Assembly (NCBI GenBank): GCA_035447945.1
Contig: DAOTHZ010000013.1
Coordinates: 1-35,231, forward strand
DNA: 35,231 nucleotides
Source of the DNA: Syntrophomonas_B sp035447945
GTDB taxonomy: Bacteria > Bacillota > Syntrophomonadia > Syntrophomonadales > Syntrophomonadaceae
Reading direction: 5' to 3'
This document shows, one piece after another, positions 23,598 to 32,299 of this stretch (position 1 is the stretch's first letter; each line of letters starts with the position of its first letter). The translations under genes were made by a program, and so were the position numbers. The notes beneath the pieces were generated by a model. The model did no database searches and had not been told where the DNA came from. It saw only the letters and a program-made list of their open reading frames with translations.

Positions 23598-24434
23598 TTA
23601 CAGTTGATGCAAATCAAAGCTGATATCCAGACTGACAGCGGAATGGGTAAGCGCACCCATGGAAATAAAATCCACGCCGGTTTGGGCGATTTCTGCCAGG
23701 TTGGCTGCTTTAATGCCTCCCGAAGCTTCCAGCAAAGCCCGGCCGGCTACCAGCGTCACCGCCTCCTTCATCATTGCCGGAGGCATATTGTCCAGCATGA
23801 TGATGTCAGCGCCGGCTTCCAGGGCTTCCTGCAACTGGACCAGATTTTCCACTTCGACCTCGATCTTCAGCGTATGCGGAACCTTGGCGCGAGCCATGAC
23901 AACCGCCTGGGCAATGCCTCCGGCGGCAATGATATGATTGTCTTTAATCATCACGCCGTCATAAAGGCCAAAGCGATGATTGCAGCCACCGCCGGCAGCG
24001 ACTGCATACTTTTCCAATATCCGCAATCCAGGCGTCGTTTTGCGGGTATCCAGCAGCTGGGCCGGATAGTCTTTGATCAGTTGTGTCAGGTAATGGGTCT
24101 GGGTGGCAATACCGGACAATCGCTGCAAGAAGTTCAGGGCAGTCCGCTCGGCGCTCAGCAAAGCCCTGCTCCGGCCCCTTACTTTGGCAATGATGGAACC
24201 GGCACTGACCGGACAACCATCTTCCAGGAAACAGGTGAAATCAGCTTCCGGATCAAGCTGGGCAAAAACCGCCCGGGCTACGCCCAGTCCGGCAATAATC
24301 CCATCCGCTTTGGCAATCAAAAAGCCTTCGCTGGATTGCTCTTGCGGTACCACACTCATTGTGGTTATATCACCGTATCCCATATCCTCTGCCAGACTCC
24401 TGCTGATCAATTCATTTAATCCCGGATAATCCAT
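23598..24434 (-). CDS. nadC: Nicotinate-nucleotide pyrophosphorylase (carboxylating)
   Basis: This 278-aa quinolinate phosphoribosyltransferase joins quinolinate and PRPP, releasing CO2, to give nicotinate mononucleotide. EDMGYGDITT, the LSAERTALNFLQRLSGIAT stretch, DTRKTTPGLR and the KDNHI motif form the active site pattern, and IIMLDNMPP and SMGALTHS follow in the barrel. AGGAGG precedes the ATG. It follows nadB by 65 nt and completes nadA-nadB-nadC. Confidence 0.96.
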   Translation of the reverse strand: MDYPGLNELISRSLAEDMGYGDITTMSVVPQEQSSEGFLIAKADGIIAGLGVARAVFAQLDPEADFTCFLEDGCPVSAGSIIAKVRGRSRALLSAERTALNFLQRLSGIATQTHYLTQLIKDYPAQLLDTRKTTPGLRILEKYAVAAGGGCNHRFGLYDGVMIKDNHIIAAGGIAQAVVMARAKVPHTLKIEVEVENLVQLQEALEAGADIIMLDNMPPAMMKEAVTLVAGRALLEASGGIKAANLAEIAQTGVDFISMGALTHSAVSLDISFDLHQL

Positions 24435-24499
24435 TCGATTTCCTCCTGCTCCTGGCCTTAATTATTCATCTGCTTACAATACTTGCGCAGTATGTATCA

Positions 24500-26098
24500 T
24501 TAGCAATTGACAAAGCTGGTATGTTTCAGCCAGCGTACATCATCACGCTGCGGAAAATCAGAGCGAAAATGCCCCCCCCGGCTTTCTCTGCGCCACAGGG
24601 CAGCTTGTACGACGACATGGGCAACCGTCAGCATATTGACCATTTCAATAAAAGCCAGGTTGTCATCCCCCCGGGCCAGATGGTTATAAAGGTATTCGAT
24701 CTCCTGGTTGGCCGCTTTAAGAGCTTCTTCATTCCGAATGATACCGACTTTTTCCCACATCACATCCTGCAATCGTTGTCTGATTTCAACGGGTCCGATT
24801 TGCGGATGCAAAGGGGCATAGACTCCACCCGCTGCAAAACTTCGGCAAAGTTCTTCCGCTTTGACCTGACGCCGATACATGATTTCTCCTGCCCGCTCGA
24901 CAATGCGCTGGCCAAACACAATCCCTTCCAGCAGGGAGTTGCTGGCCAGCCGATTGGCACCATGCACACCGGTACAAGCCGCTTCGCCGCAGGCATAAAG
25001 TCCGTTCACTCCGGTTTCCCCGTAAGTGTTGGTTTTAATGCCTCCCATGGTATAATGGGCTGCCGGAGATACCGGCACTTTATCTTTTTCCAGGTCAATC
25101 CCGTGCAGCAGGCAAGTGCGATAAATGTTGGGAAAACGCTCCTTTACTCCAGGTATGATCGACATATCCAGAAATACATATTCACTGCCGGTGAGCACCA
25201 TCTCATTTAAAATCGCCCGCGATACGACATCCCGCGGAGCCAATTCCAACAGGGAATGATATTTGTTCATAAATCTTTCCCCGTTGGTATTATAGAGCAA
25301 TCCGCCTTCCCCGCGAACGGCTTCGGAAATTAAAAATCGCTGCGTGTCATGACTAAACAAAACGGTGGGATGAAACTGAATGAATTCCAAATCACTGAGC
25401 TCACAACCGGCCCGATAAGCAGCCGCCATACCATCTGCGGTAGCCACATCAGGGTTGGTGGTATAGCGGTAAAGCTGCCCGGCTCCGCCGGTGGCGATGA
25501 TCACTGCCCGGGCAATATATAAAATCTGTCGGCCGTTTTGCTTGTCATAGACCAGAGCTCCCTGGCATTCTTTCTCTTCGCTTCCCAATAAATCAATCAG
25601 AAACTGATATTCAAAAATTCTGATCCGCTGGTCGGCTTCGCAGTTCTTTACCAGGGCCGCACGAATCGTCTCTCCGGTGGTATCCGCGGAATGTAAAATA
25701 CGGGCCTTGCTGTGGGCCCCTTCCCTGGTCAGGGATATACTTCCATCTTTCATATCAAAGCTGGCACCGGCAGCAATCAATTCCCTGACCCGCTCCGGGC
25801 CTTCCCGGACCAGCACATCGACGGCTTCAATGTCGCAAATCCCTGCGCCGGCTTCCAAAGTATCCTCCAAATGCAAAAAGGGAGAATCCTCCTCGTGCAC
25901 GGCGGCAGCGATTCCCCCCTGAGCCAACCCGGTATTTGAATCCTTAATCGTCTTTTTGGTCAGTACCACGACCTCGCCAAAGGCGGAAGCCTTGAGAGCC
26001 GTAAATAATCCGGCAATACCGCCGCCAATGATCAAAAAATCTGTATGCATAATCGTTGTGTCCGGCTGCAGTTTCCAGGTATATCTTGTAATTCTCAT
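24500..26098 (-). CDS. nadB: L-aspartate oxidase
   Basis: This 532-aa flavoprotein oxidises L-aspartate to iminoaspartate for NAD synthesis. It has an N-terminal FAD site (IIGGGIAGLFTALKA, about 23-37), DSNTGLAQGGIAAA, SLTREGAHSKARILHSADTTGE, the EFIQFHPT and SEAVRGEGG active-site segments, and a C-terminal helical domain. The ATG at 26098 has AAGGG 6 nt upstream and lies 15 nt after nadA. An internal ATG at 26050 (MHTDFLIIGGG) would give a shorter, more typical N-terminus but has a poor site. Confidence 0.95.
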   Translation of the reverse strand: MRITRYTWKLQPDTTIMHTDFLIIGGGIAGLFTALKASAFGEVVVLTKKTIKDSNTGLAQGGIAAAVHEEDSPFLHLEDTLEAGAGICDIEAVDVLVREGPERVRELIAAGASFDMKDGSISLTREGAHSKARILHSADTTGETIRAALVKNCEADQRIRIFEYQFLIDLLGSEEKECQGALVYDKQNGRQILYIARAVIIATGGAGQLYRYTTNPDVATADGMAAAYRAGCELSDLEFIQFHPTVLFSHDTQRFLISEAVRGEGGLLYNTNGERFMNKYHSLLELAPRDVVSRAILNEMVLTGSEYVFLDMSIIPGVKERFPNIYRTCLLHGIDLEKDKVPVSPAAHYTMGGIKTNTYGETGVNGLYACGEAACTGVHGANRLASNSLLEGIVFGQRIVERAGEIMYRRQVKAEELCRSFAAGGVYAPLHPQIGPVEIRQRLQDVMWEKVGIIRNEEALKAANQEIEYLYNHLARGDDNLAFIEMVNMLTVAHVVVQAALWRRESRGGHFRSDFPQRDDVRWLKHTSFVNC

Positions 26099-26113
26099 AT
26101 CGAACCCTTTATT

Positions 26114-27019
26114 CTATTTGATTTCCAGCATGTTTTGCAGGGATCGGAAGGCTTTTATGCGCACATTTTCTGTTACTTCGATCTGTTCCTGCAATTTCTC
26201 CAGGGAAAGCGCCAACGCTGACAGGCTGATCATTTTCATATCCTGACAGACAAAATGACTGCGGGCCAGATAAAAAGTTTTGTCCGGACAAGCCTTGCGC
26301 AGGCTGTGCAGGAAGCCCTCCTCGGTCCCGATAATAAACTCCTTTTCTGCACTGGCCTGAACATATTGCAGTATTCCCGCAGTGGAGCGCACTGCATCAG
26401 CCAAGGCAATCACTTCCGGCGGACATTCGGGATGAACAACGACCTTGGCTTGCGGATGCAGGCTCATCTGTTCCTTCACATGACCGGCACTGACAATGTC
26501 ATGAACCGGACAGTAGCCTGGCCAGAAAATCATCTCCCGTCCGGTCTGTGCAGCTACATATCGGCCCAGATTGCGGTCAGGAATAAAAATGATTTCCTTT
26601 TCCCGGGGAATGGAATTTACCACCGCCAGCGCATTGGATGAAGTGCAGCAAATATCACTTTCCGCCTTGACCGCCGCCGAGGTATTGACATACGCAACCA
26701 CGACCGCCTGGGGATGCTGGCGTTTCATCTCTCGCAGTGCTTCCGGTGTAACCATGTCTGCCATCGGGCATCCCGCCTGGGCAGGCAACAGTACCATTTT
26801 ATCGGGATTTAAAATTTTGGCGCTTTCGGCCATAAAATTGACCCCGCAGCTGACAATCACTTGCGCTGAGGTTGCACTGGCCTGCTGAGCCAGCTGCAGA
26901 GAATCGCCCACAAAATCTGCGATATCCTGAATTTCAGGATTTTGATAATAATGTGCCATGATAACGGCATTCAGCTCTTGCTTGCGCCGCATTATATAAT
27001 CTATTATGTCGTTGGCCAT
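26114..27019 (-). CDS. nadA: Quinolinate synthase
   Basis: This 301-aa iron-sulfur enzyme condenses iminoaspartate with dihydroxyacetone phosphate to form quinolinate. The length matches the compact NadA type. The three likely [4Fe-4S] ligands are Cys84 (AGCPMADM), Cys170 (PGYCPVHD) and Cys258 (FVCQDMK), with spacing of about 86-88 residues. AHYYQNPEIQDIADFVGDSL (substrate region) and HPEC are also present. AGGAGG precedes the ATG; the gene starts 15 nt after panD. The oxygen-sensitive cluster fits an anaerobe but does not prove it. Confidence 0.96.
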   Translation of the reverse strand: MANDIIDYIMRRKQELNAVIMAHYYQNPEIQDIADFVGDSLQLAQQASATSAQVIVSCGVNFMAESAKILNPDKMVLLPAQAGCPMADMVTPEALREMKRQHPQAVVVAYVNTSAAVKAESDICCTSSNALAVVNSIPREKEIIFIPDRNLGRYVAAQTGREMIFWPGYCPVHDIVSAGHVKEQMSLHPQAKVVVHPECPPEVIALADAVRSTAGILQYVQASAEKEFIIGTEEGFLHSLRKACPDKTFYLARSHFVCQDMKMISLSALALSLEKLQEQIEVTENVRIKAFRSLQNMLEIK

Positions 27020-27034
27020 GAAAATGGCATCCTC

Positions 27035-27406
27035 CTACGCCATGCCGCCCGGGCTGATTTTTTGCACCTCGTTGTGCTCATTCACATAAACCAGCACCGG
27101 CTTAAAGCCTTGGCATTCCTCATCACTCAGGATGGTATAGGTAAGAATAATAACCACATCACCACGCTGTACCTTGCGGGCTGCTGCACCATTCAGACAA
27201 ACGGTTTTTGAGCCTCTTTCACCCTCGATGACATACGTCTCAAAACGTTCCCCATTGTTATTGTTGACAATGGTCACTTTCTCATTCTCAATAATATTGG
27301 CCGCATCCATGAGATCCCGATCCAGGGTAATGCTGCCTACATAGTTGAGATTGGCATCCGTAACTACTGCACGATGAATTTTGGACTTCAACATATACCG
27401 GAGCAC
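27035..27406 (-). CDS. panD: Aspartate 1-decarboxylase (pyruvoyl-dependent)
   Basis: This 123-aa proenzyme makes beta-alanine from aspartate for pantothenate. It self-cleaves between Gly24 and Ser25 (YVGSIT), turning Ser25 into the pyruvoyl group. The N-terminus KSKIHRAVVTDANLNYVGS and the NGAAARKVQRGDVVIILTY segment are typical. The start is GTG at 27406, with GGAGGTG 8 nt before it that overlaps the panC stop. A downstream ATG (27394) has no site. Confidence 0.95.
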   Translation of the reverse strand: MLRYMLKSKIHRAVVTDANLNYVGSITLDRDLMDAANIIENEKVTIVNNNNGERFETYVIEGERGSKTVCLNGAAARKVQRGDVVIILTYTILSDEECQGFKPVLVYVNEHNEVQKISPGGMA

Positions 27407-27409
27407 TTT

Positions 27410-28258
27410 TTACACCTCCACGATAAGATTGTCTATCAATCTGGTATTGCCAAACTTTACAGCCAGGGCGATCAGCACCCGGCCATTGATTTCCTCTACA
27501 TCCCCCAAATCGTCTGCAGCATAAATCTCCACATAATCGATCCTGGCCTGGGGGGCGGCCTCGATCATTTTTCTGATTTCCTGCTTGAGGCGGGCAACAT
27601 TATGTTCTCCATTTTCCGCCAACTGCCGGGCCTTTTGCAGCGAACGGCTCAACACCAGGGCTTGCCGGCGCTGCTCATCGTCCAGATATACATTCCGGGA
27701 ACTCAAGGCCAGACCATCCGCTTCCCGTACGATGGGCACCCGCACAATGGCAAGGGGAAAATTCAATTCCTGTACCATCTTTTCAATAATCATGGCCTGC
27801 TGCGCATCCTTTTGACCAAAGAATGCCTTGTCCGGCTGGCAGATATTGAAAAGCTTGCCGACCACCGTCGTGACCCCTCTGAAATGGCCTTCTCTGGAAG
27901 CTCCGCAGAGTTTTGAGGTAATCTCTCCTTTTAATTCCACCCAGCTGTTGTAACCTTCGTGATACATTTCCCGCGCTGATGGAGCAAAAATGGCATCCAC
28001 TTTTTCCTGGGCCAGCTTTTGCCGGTCACTCTCGATGTCCCGCGGATAACTGTCAAAATCCTCATTGGGCCCAAACTGGGTAGGGTTTACAAAGATCGAA
28101 ACAACCACGATATCACATTGTCGTCCCGCTTCTTTTACCAAAGACAAATGGCCCTCGTGGAGATATCCCATGGTGGGTACCAGCCCGATCTTTCTGCCTT
28201 GACGCTTAAATTCCAGGCACCAGCTTTGCATTTCTTTGATCTCATTAAAAACCAGCAT
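27410..28258 (-). CDS. panC: Pantothenate synthetase (pantoate-beta-alanine ligase)
   Basis: This 282-aa enzyme joins pantoate and beta-alanine using ATP. VPTMGYLHEGHLSLV holds the HIGH-like motif, then FVNPTQFGPNEDFDSYPRD, FFGQKDAQQ, and LALSSRN (KMSKS-like). I chose the second of two adjacent ATGs (28258) since it is 7 nt after GAGG and gives the usual 282-aa length; 28261 is equally possible. The frame is open upstream to 28324 but without a site. The stop is 3 nt before panD. Confidence 0.95.
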   Translation of the reverse strand: MLVFNEIKEMQSWCLEFKRQGRKIGLVPTMGYLHEGHLSLVKEAGRQCDIVVVSIFVNPTQFGPNEDFDSYPRDIESDRQKLAQEKVDAIFAPSAREMYHEGYNSWVELKGEITSKLCGASREGHFRGVTTVVGKLFNICQPDKAFFGQKDAQQAMIIEKMVQELNFPLAIVRVPIVREADGLALSSRNVYLDDEQRRQALVLSRSLQKARQLAENGEHNVARLKQEIRKMIEAAPQARIDYVEIYAADDLGDVEEINGRVLIALAVKFGNTRLIDNLIVEV

Positions 28259-28326
28259 CATGATCCCTCGTCGCTGTTGGATTTTTAATCCCCAGGAAGG
28301 CCTGTCGGCCGTCCCGGAGCGCAAAC

Positions 28327-29157
28327 CTAATACAATCTTTCCAGAACATCTTCCTTAATGGTAAAACCGTGTTCTTCCCCTGGAAAAGTACCCGCTTCCA
28401 CTTCCTGCTTGTAGGCCTGCAAGGCTTCCTTGATCAGCGGTTCCAGATTGGCAAACTTTTTAACAAACTTGGGAATATGTCCTTTGAACATGCCCAGCAT
28501 GTCGTTGACCACCAGAACTTGTCCGTCACAATATGCACCGGCACCAATGCCTATGGTAGGAATCGAAACTGACTCGGTGATTTTTTTGGCAAGCAGGGTG
28601 GGTACACATTCCAAGACGACGGAAAAAGCCCCGGCCTCTTCATAGGCTTTGGCCGCCGCAATCAAGTTCTGGGCTGATTCGAGATCTTTGCCTTGTACTT
28701 TAAAACCGCCAAAAGCATTGACTGATTGAGGGGTCAAGCCAATATGTGCCATGACTGGAATTTGCGCATCCAAAATGGCTTTGGTGAAGTCAACCCGTTC
28801 CAGTCCGCCTTCCAACTTGACTGCCTGAGCGCCGCCTTCCTGAATGAGCCGTCCGGCATTGCGCACTGCTTCTTCCCGTGAAATATGGTAGGACAAAAAC
28901 GGCATGTCAGCTACCACCAAGGCATTTTTTGTTCCTCTGACGACGGCCGCAGTATGGTGCACCATGTCATCCATACTGACCGCCAGGGTATTCTCGTATC
29001 CAAGCTGCACCATGCCCAATGAATCCCCTACCAGAATCATGTCTATGCCCGCTTCATCCACCATGGCTGCCATTGAATAATCATAGGACGTAAGCATCGT
29101 AATACTTTCGTTTTTTGCTTTTTTATCTTTAATCGTTGCTATTGTTACTTTGCTCAC
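28327..29157 (-). CDS. panB: 3-methyl-2-oxobutanoate hydroxymethyltransferase
   Basis: This 276-aa TIM-barrel enzyme transfers a hydroxymethyl group from 5,10-methylene-tetrahydrofolate to ketoisovalerate, giving ketopantoate. Motifs are MLTSYDYSMA, ILVGDSLGMVQLGY (metal-binding Asp), KLEGG, AHIGLTPQSVNAFGGFKVQGK, VLECVP (metal-binding Glu) and IGIGAG. Its ATG overlaps the stop of the upstream DUF2520 gene by 4 bp (ATGA), so the two are coupled. Confidence 0.96.
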   Translation of the reverse strand: MSKVTIATIKDKKAKNESITMLTSYDYSMAAMVDEAGIDMILVGDSLGMVQLGYENTLAVSMDDMVHHTAAVVRGTKNALVVADMPFLSYHISREEAVRNAGRLIQEGGAQAVKLEGGLERVDFTKAILDAQIPVMAHIGLTPQSVNAFGGFKVQGKDLESAQNLIAAAKAYEEAGAFSVVLECVPTLLAKKITESVSIPTIGIGAGAYCDGQVLVVNDMLGMFKGHIPKFVKKFANLEPLIKEALQAYKQEVEAGTFPGEEHGFTIKEDVLERLY

Positions 29158-30068
29158 TGGCGCACCTCCTTACTGACTGAGCTGATTCGAGCCAGCTCTT
29201 GCATAAATACGGTCTGAAACTTTTCCATGGCCTCTTTGTCGATACTGCCTTTTTCCAGGGCAATTTGCGCAGTATAATAGCCCAACCATCCGTAGAGCTT
29301 GGTTAATTCGGGTGCCATTTTTTCAAGGCAATCCAAATGTTTGTTTATTGTTGATAGATCACCCCGGGCGATTGGCCCGGTCAGGGATTTGGGAATACCT
29401 ATATTTTCTACATTGTGCAGTGTTCCGTTAATTAAGGGCAGCAAAGCACGGGTAGCCATGCTTTTGGGAATACCGGTTGATTCCAGCAGTTTAACCCCAA
29501 AATCAATTATTGTTACCAGATAATTGGATACCACACAGGCACCGGCATGATATAAAGGCTTGGCCTTGCGGTCGATAAAGAAATATTCTCCTCCCAGCGT
29601 TTCCACAATACAGACAGCCACATCAAAAGCCTGCCTGTCCCCTTCGATGCTAAAGACAGACCCGGGAAGATTCTTAATCGCCATATCCGGGCTGGCAAAA
29701 GACTGAATGGGATGCACGGAAAGAACCCGTGCCCCAAACTCTTTGGCCCGGTCCAATATCTCCGAGGATTGTGCCCCACTCATGTGAACCAGGGTGTGTC
29801 CGCTATGAATGGCCCTGCGATCAGCCAGCGTATCCACAACCTTCTGAATGGCACTGTCACACGGAGTAATAAAAAGTAAATCAGCTGCGCGAGCAACGTC
29901 TTCCGGGTTTGCCGCAACCGTACAACCGGTCCGTTTTGCCAGCAGCTCTGTAGATTCAGGTTTAATGTCGAATGCCCCTGTAATCTCATAGCCCTTGTCA
30001 TGCAAAACCACACCGATGGCCGTTCCAACAACCCCCGCCCCAATAATACCGATCTTTTTTCTCAACAT
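29154..30068 (-). CDS. Rossmann/DUF2520 protein, probable ketopantoate reductase
   Basis: This 304-aa dehydrogenase-like protein has an N-terminal NAD(P) site (KIGIIGAGVVGTAIGVVLHDKG, residues 5-26), VHMSGAQSSE and SVHPIQSFA (typical of DUF2520), and a C-terminal helical domain with KPLYHAGACVVSNY. The adjacent panB makes ketopantoate and panC uses pantoate, yet no panE is in the window. The 4-bp overlap with panB makes this the obvious candidate for the missing reductase. A third KPR type (PanG) has been described from Francisella with relatives in clostridia; I believe it is of this kind but cannot confirm it here. The ATG has a GAGGGGG site. Confidence 0.85.
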   Translation of the reverse strand: MLRKKIGIIGAGVVGTAIGVVLHDKGYEITGAFDIKPESTELLAKRTGCTVAANPEDVARAADLLFITPCDSAIQKVVDTLADRRAIHSGHTLVHMSGAQSSEILDRAKEFGARVLSVHPIQSFASPDMAIKNLPGSVFSIEGDRQAFDVAVCIVETLGGEYFFIDRKAKPLYHAGACVVSNYLVTIIDFGVKLLESTGIPKSMATRALLPLINGTLHNVENIGIPKSLTGPIARGDLSTINKHLDCLEKMAPELTKLYGWLGYYTAQIALEKGSIDKEAMEKFQTVFMQELARISSVSKEVRQ

Positions 30069-30086
30069 CTAATGAAACCCCCTCAG

Positions 30087-30118
30087 AAAACAGGCACACA
30101 AAAGCACTGGCCTGTTTT
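30087..30118 (-). terminator. Possible terminator or attenuator between folK and the pantothenate genes
   Basis: AAAACAGGC (30087-30095) and GCCTGTTTT (30110-30118) form a perfect 9-bp stem around a 14-nt loop. A-rich and T-rich arms are typical of terminators, but the T-run is only the last four bases. It lies in the 115-nt gap after folK, just before the DUF2520 ribosome binding site. Confidence 0.45.
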
Positions 30119-30183
30119 GCGTATTCCGTCCTGGTCCGTCAAGGATCCAGGCTTCTTATTCAGGAGTACTGGCGGGAGACTCC

Positions 30184-30690
30184 CTATATAATTATTTCCG
30201 TTCTTCTGATGCTTTGGCTCGCATCCTCCAGCTGTGCTGCCCTGGCCAACACCTCCCCGATCCCTTTGCCATCCGGAAATACCAGCAACGGTGCGATTTC
30301 CTGCAACGGGACTAAAACAAACAAACGAGCATACATGTGCGGATGAGGAACCACCAGCTCCGGTAAAGCAATGGTTTCCTCTCCAAATAAAAGGATATCC
30401 AGATCTATTACCCGGGGACCCCATTTTTCGTTCCTGAGGCGTCCCAATTTAATTTCAATTTGTTGAACAACATCCAGCAACTCCAGCGGAGTCAATTCCG
30501 TATCTATTTCAACGACCTGATTCAAAAATTCATCCTGGTCGGTCTTTCCCCATGGTGCGGTTATATATAAAGACGACTGGCGAGTCACCTTGATCTTGTC
30601 ATGATGGGCCAGCAACTCAACCGCCTGCGCCAGATTGACTGCCTTGTTTCCCAGATTGGAACCGAGGCCAAGAAATACTTTCCCATTCAA
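30184..30690 (-). CDS. folK: 2-amino-4-hydroxy-6-hydroxymethyldihydropteridine pyrophosphokinase
   Basis: This 168-aa enzyme transfers pyrophosphate from ATP to hydroxymethyl-dihydropterin in folate synthesis. FLGLGSNLGNK at the N-terminus, the central R-x-x-x-W-G-P-R-V-I-D-L-D-I-L-L-F-G motif (ATP/Mg site) and VVPHPHMYARLFVLVPL are diagnostic. I chose the TTG at 30690 (NGKVFLGLGS) because GAGGGTG lies 9-10 nt before it and the homology starts there. A TTG at 30735 is in frame but has no site. Confidence 0.93.
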   Translation of the reverse strand: MNGKVFLGLGSNLGNKAVNLAQAVELLAHHDKIKVTRQSSLYITAPWGKTDQDEFLNQVVEIDTELTPLELLDVVQQIEIKLGRLRNEKWGPRVIDLDILLFGEETIALPELVVPHPHMYARLFVLVPLQEIAPLLVFPDGKGIGEVLARAAQLEDASQSIRRTEIII

Positions 30691-30738
30691 ACAGTGTTCA
30701 CCCTCTAAATTAGCATATAGGTTTTCCCTCTGCAAGAG

Positions 30739-31098
30739 TTAATTTCGGGATCTGGCAATCGAAACCCCAAAATAATCAAACTCTCCCTCCACCGGAGCCT
30801 CCGGCTTGTAAACAGTAATTTCTACGCCCTCAACGGGAAACTGCTCCAGCACAGCCGCGGCAATCTTTTCCGCCATTGCTTCCAACAATTGATAACTTTC
30901 TTTTTCTACAATATTTTTAACCAGAGCGAAAACGTCGGCATAAGACACGGTATGACTTATATCATCACGATGACCGGCCAGCCTGGTATCCAAAAACAAA
31001 TCTGCATCCACCTTAAACGTCTGCGGCTGTGTCTTTTCAAAGTCCAATACCCCGTGGCAACCTTTAAAAGTCATGCCCCGCGCCATGATCTTATCCAT
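30739..31098 (-). CDS. folB: Dihydroneopterin aldolase
   Basis: This 119-aa enzyme cleaves dihydroneopterin to hydroxymethyl-dihydropterin and glycolaldehyde. It opens with MDKIMARGMTFKGCHGVLDFEK, has the DDISHTVSYADVF segment, and ends with the Y-K-P-E-A-P-V and YFGVSIAR strands. The length is normal for the octameric family. It overlaps folP by 8 bp and precedes folK, the standard fol gene order. Confidence 0.95.
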   Translation of the reverse strand: MDKIMARGMTFKGCHGVLDFEKTQPQTFKVDADLFLDTRLAGHRDDISHTVSYADVFALVKNIVEKESYQLLEAMAEKIAAAVLEQFPVEGVEITVYKPEAPVEGEFDYFGVSIARSRN

Positions 31099-32284
31099 GT
31101 TCGCTCCTTATTGCATCCAGCATCCGTGCCATCCGGCAGCTCTCCTGCACATCATGAACCCGTACAATGTCTGCACCGTTCATAATCGCGGCAGCCATCA
31201 CAGCCAGACTTCCTTCCAGCCTTTCTTCCACTTCCAAACCGAGTGTTTTTCCAATAAATGATTTGCGGGAAGCACCGATCAACAAAGGCCAGCCCAAACT
31301 CTTGAAATCTCCGAGTCTTTTAATGATCAGGCGGTTTTGGGCCGGCGATTTGCCAAAACCCAAGCCCGGATCAAGAATAATCTTTCCCGGTCCCAAACCG
31401 GCTTCTTCCGCCTGCCCGGCAGATTGCGCCAGTTCTGCAGCAATATCGTCAATTAAATTGACATACGGTTCATGTCTTCTCAATTGCAGTCGATTGTGCA
31501 TCAAAACAACCGGCGCCTGCCACTTGATCAAAACATCCAAAAGTTCTGAATCCATTTGCAGACTGCCGATATCATTTATTAAGTGGGCCCCATTCTCCAA
31601 TGATTGCCGGGCAACTTCCGCCCGAAAAGTATCCACAGAAACGAGCATGCCGGCATCAACCAGTTTCTTTACCAGCGGAATCACGCGCGCCAGCTCTTCT
31701 GCCTCACTGACCATGATGGAATCTGGACGTGATGATGCTCCGCCGATGTCAATGATGTCAGCACCTTCGGCTTGCATCGTCGAAGCCCGGGCATAAGCCT
31801 TGTCAGGCTCCAAAAACCGCCCTCCGTCACTAAAAGAATCCGGTGTAATATTAAGGATTCCCATGATGACCGTCTTGCTGCCCAATGCCAAATTTTTTCC
31901 CTGTGCCAAAGCCAAATCGCTGAGCGGCGCTTCCATGGTTTGCAGTATATTTTCTATCTCTGCCGCCACTGTCCGCAGGCCAAAGGGTTGTTGTTTGAGT
32001 TTTTCCAACAGAAGTGTATAGTGTTTCAAGGTCCCCAGCAACAGCACATCGCCAAAACCTTTTTCGCCCCCGGCTGCATCCCGGGTAACCGCTGCTTCGC
32101 CGCCCTTGGCCAACATTTCCTGCTTTAAAATATTGGCCGCCCGGTGGGAAATATGCTTTAGTTTGATGCATCGGAACACCGCCTTGTCGACCATGTAAGC
32201 AATACCTGGAGAACTCACGCCAATCTCTTCCAGATATTGCTTCGCTTCTGCCCGGTTTTCAATTAATACTGCATGATGGACCAA
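31091..32284 (-). CDS. folP: Dihydropteroate synthase with N-terminal extension
   Basis: This 397-aa enzyme joins hydroxymethyl-dihydropterin pyrophosphate and p-aminobenzoate. The catalytic TIM barrel starts near residue 138 with IMGILNITPDSFSDGG, followed by DIGGASSRP, INDIGS, DPGLGFGK and the GASRKSF sulfonamide-site loop. Ordinary DHPS is about 270-280 aa, so the first ~135 residues are an extra domain. It includes LIENRAEAKQYLEEIGV and ISHRAANILKQEMLAKGGEAAVTRD, of unknown role; I recall similar extensions in other clostridia and Moorella-type DHPS. The start is TTG at 32284, with GAGGTG 5 nt before it. Confidence 0.94.
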   Translation of the reverse strand: MVHHAVLIENRAEAKQYLEEIGVSSPGIAYMVDKAVFRCIKLKHISHRAANILKQEMLAKGGEAAVTRDAAGGEKGFGDVLLLGTLKHYTLLLEKLKQQPFGLRTVAAEIENILQTMEAPLSDLALAQGKNLALGSKTVIMGILNITPDSFSDGGRFLEPDKAYARASTMQAEGADIIDIGGASSRPDSIMVSEAEELARVIPLVKKLVDAGMLVSVDTFRAEVARQSLENGAHLINDIGSLQMDSELLDVLIKWQAPVVLMHNRLQLRRHEPYVNLIDDIAAELAQSAGQAEEAGLGPGKIILDPGLGFGKSPAQNRLIIKRLGDFKSLGWPLLIGASRKSFIGKTLGLEVEERLEGSLAVMAAAIMNGADIVRVHDVQESCRMARMLDAIRSEHG

Positions 32285-32299
32285 TATCTCACCTCAACA

